From a virus: a stretch of DNA of 37,864 nt. The position numbers and the translations under genes are program-made. The notes beneath the pieces are model-generated. The model was not told where the DNA came from and searched no databases. It saw only the letters and a list, made by a program, of their open reading frames with translations. Where the stretch lies: positions 1 through 37,864 of the IMG/VR virus record IMGVR_UViG_3300003322_000882. One strand, 5' to 3'. How positions within the stretch are numbered: the first letter of the stretch is position 1; each line of letters starts with the position of its first letter. Shown here one piece after another: positions 37,845 through 37,864 of this stretch.

Positions 37845-37864
37845 GGGTGGCGAGGGCGCGGATT
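37845..37864. repeat. Terminal direct repeat, right copy (circle closure)
   Basis: Identical to bases 1-20. Bases 37807-37844 complete the minus-strand gene that starts at 271, which shows that joining the ends restores a continuous open frame. Confidence 0.9.

Noticed and set aside
1-37864. CRISPR arrays, tRNA genes and insertion sequences
   Set aside because: No spaced direct-repeat array, cloverleaf or transposase was found by eye; the Cas4-like nuclease stands alone and is best read as a recombination enzyme.

Overview
The window is the complete genome of a temperate, P22-like short-tailed phage (podovirus), opened at an arbitrary point. The first and last 20 bases are identical, so the sequence closes into a circle of 37,844 bp, and a gene on the minus strand runs across the join. 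The GC-rich sequence, the proteobacterial LexA box and the ImuA protein suggest a Burkholderiales (beta-proteobacterial) host. That host assignment is inference; no host gene is present to prove it.

Layout. From a divergent immunity region (about 7.0-9.4 kb) the phage is organised like lambda and P22. A LexA-like CI repressor faces a Cro-like protein, with operators of the form ATRCG-N4-CGYAT at both the leftward and rightward early promoters. The cI operon continues into two small tandem paralogues and a lipoprotein and ends at a strong terminator. The leftward early operon (promoter near 7.0 kb, minus strand) runs through small genes, a Cas4/AddB-like nuclease with a RecT/Red-beta-type annealing protein, a truncated cytosine methyltransferase, a PP-loop (PAPS-reductase-like) enzyme and an HNH nuclease. 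It then crosses the circle join to a DUF551-like gene, a second HNH protein and an AlpA/Xis-like DNA-binding protein that lies tail to tail with the integrase.

The rightward early operon (plus strand) carries cro, a terminator in the position of tR1, a ribbon-helix-helix candidate in the position of cII, a DUF1376-type replication protein with five phased iterons inside it, a P-like helicase-loader candidate, a RuvC-like resolvase and a Q-like antiterminator. A late promoter follows, then a leader with two terminators, then the late genes. These are a GroES-like co-chaperonin, small and large terminase, portal, scaffold, coat, a decoration-like protein, gp4- and gp10-like tail accessory proteins, a collar-domain protein, a GNAT-like protein, three ejection proteins, an SGNH-esterase tailspike, and the lysis cassette (holin, glucosaminidase endolysin, Rz with Rz1 nested inside). 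The order matches P22.

Between lysis and integration lies an accessory segment: an imuA gene (SOS translesion-synthesis accessory protein) directly behind a perfect LexA box, with a small gene diverging from the same site. The most interesting items are the orphan SOS-controlled imuA, the methyltransferase relic fused into the PP-loop/HNH cassette, the mirror-image OL/OR operators, the iteron origin, the lysogeny-expressed paralogue/lipoprotein cassette, the phage co-chaperonin, and the habit of placing terminator-like hairpins just upstream of late-gene start codons.
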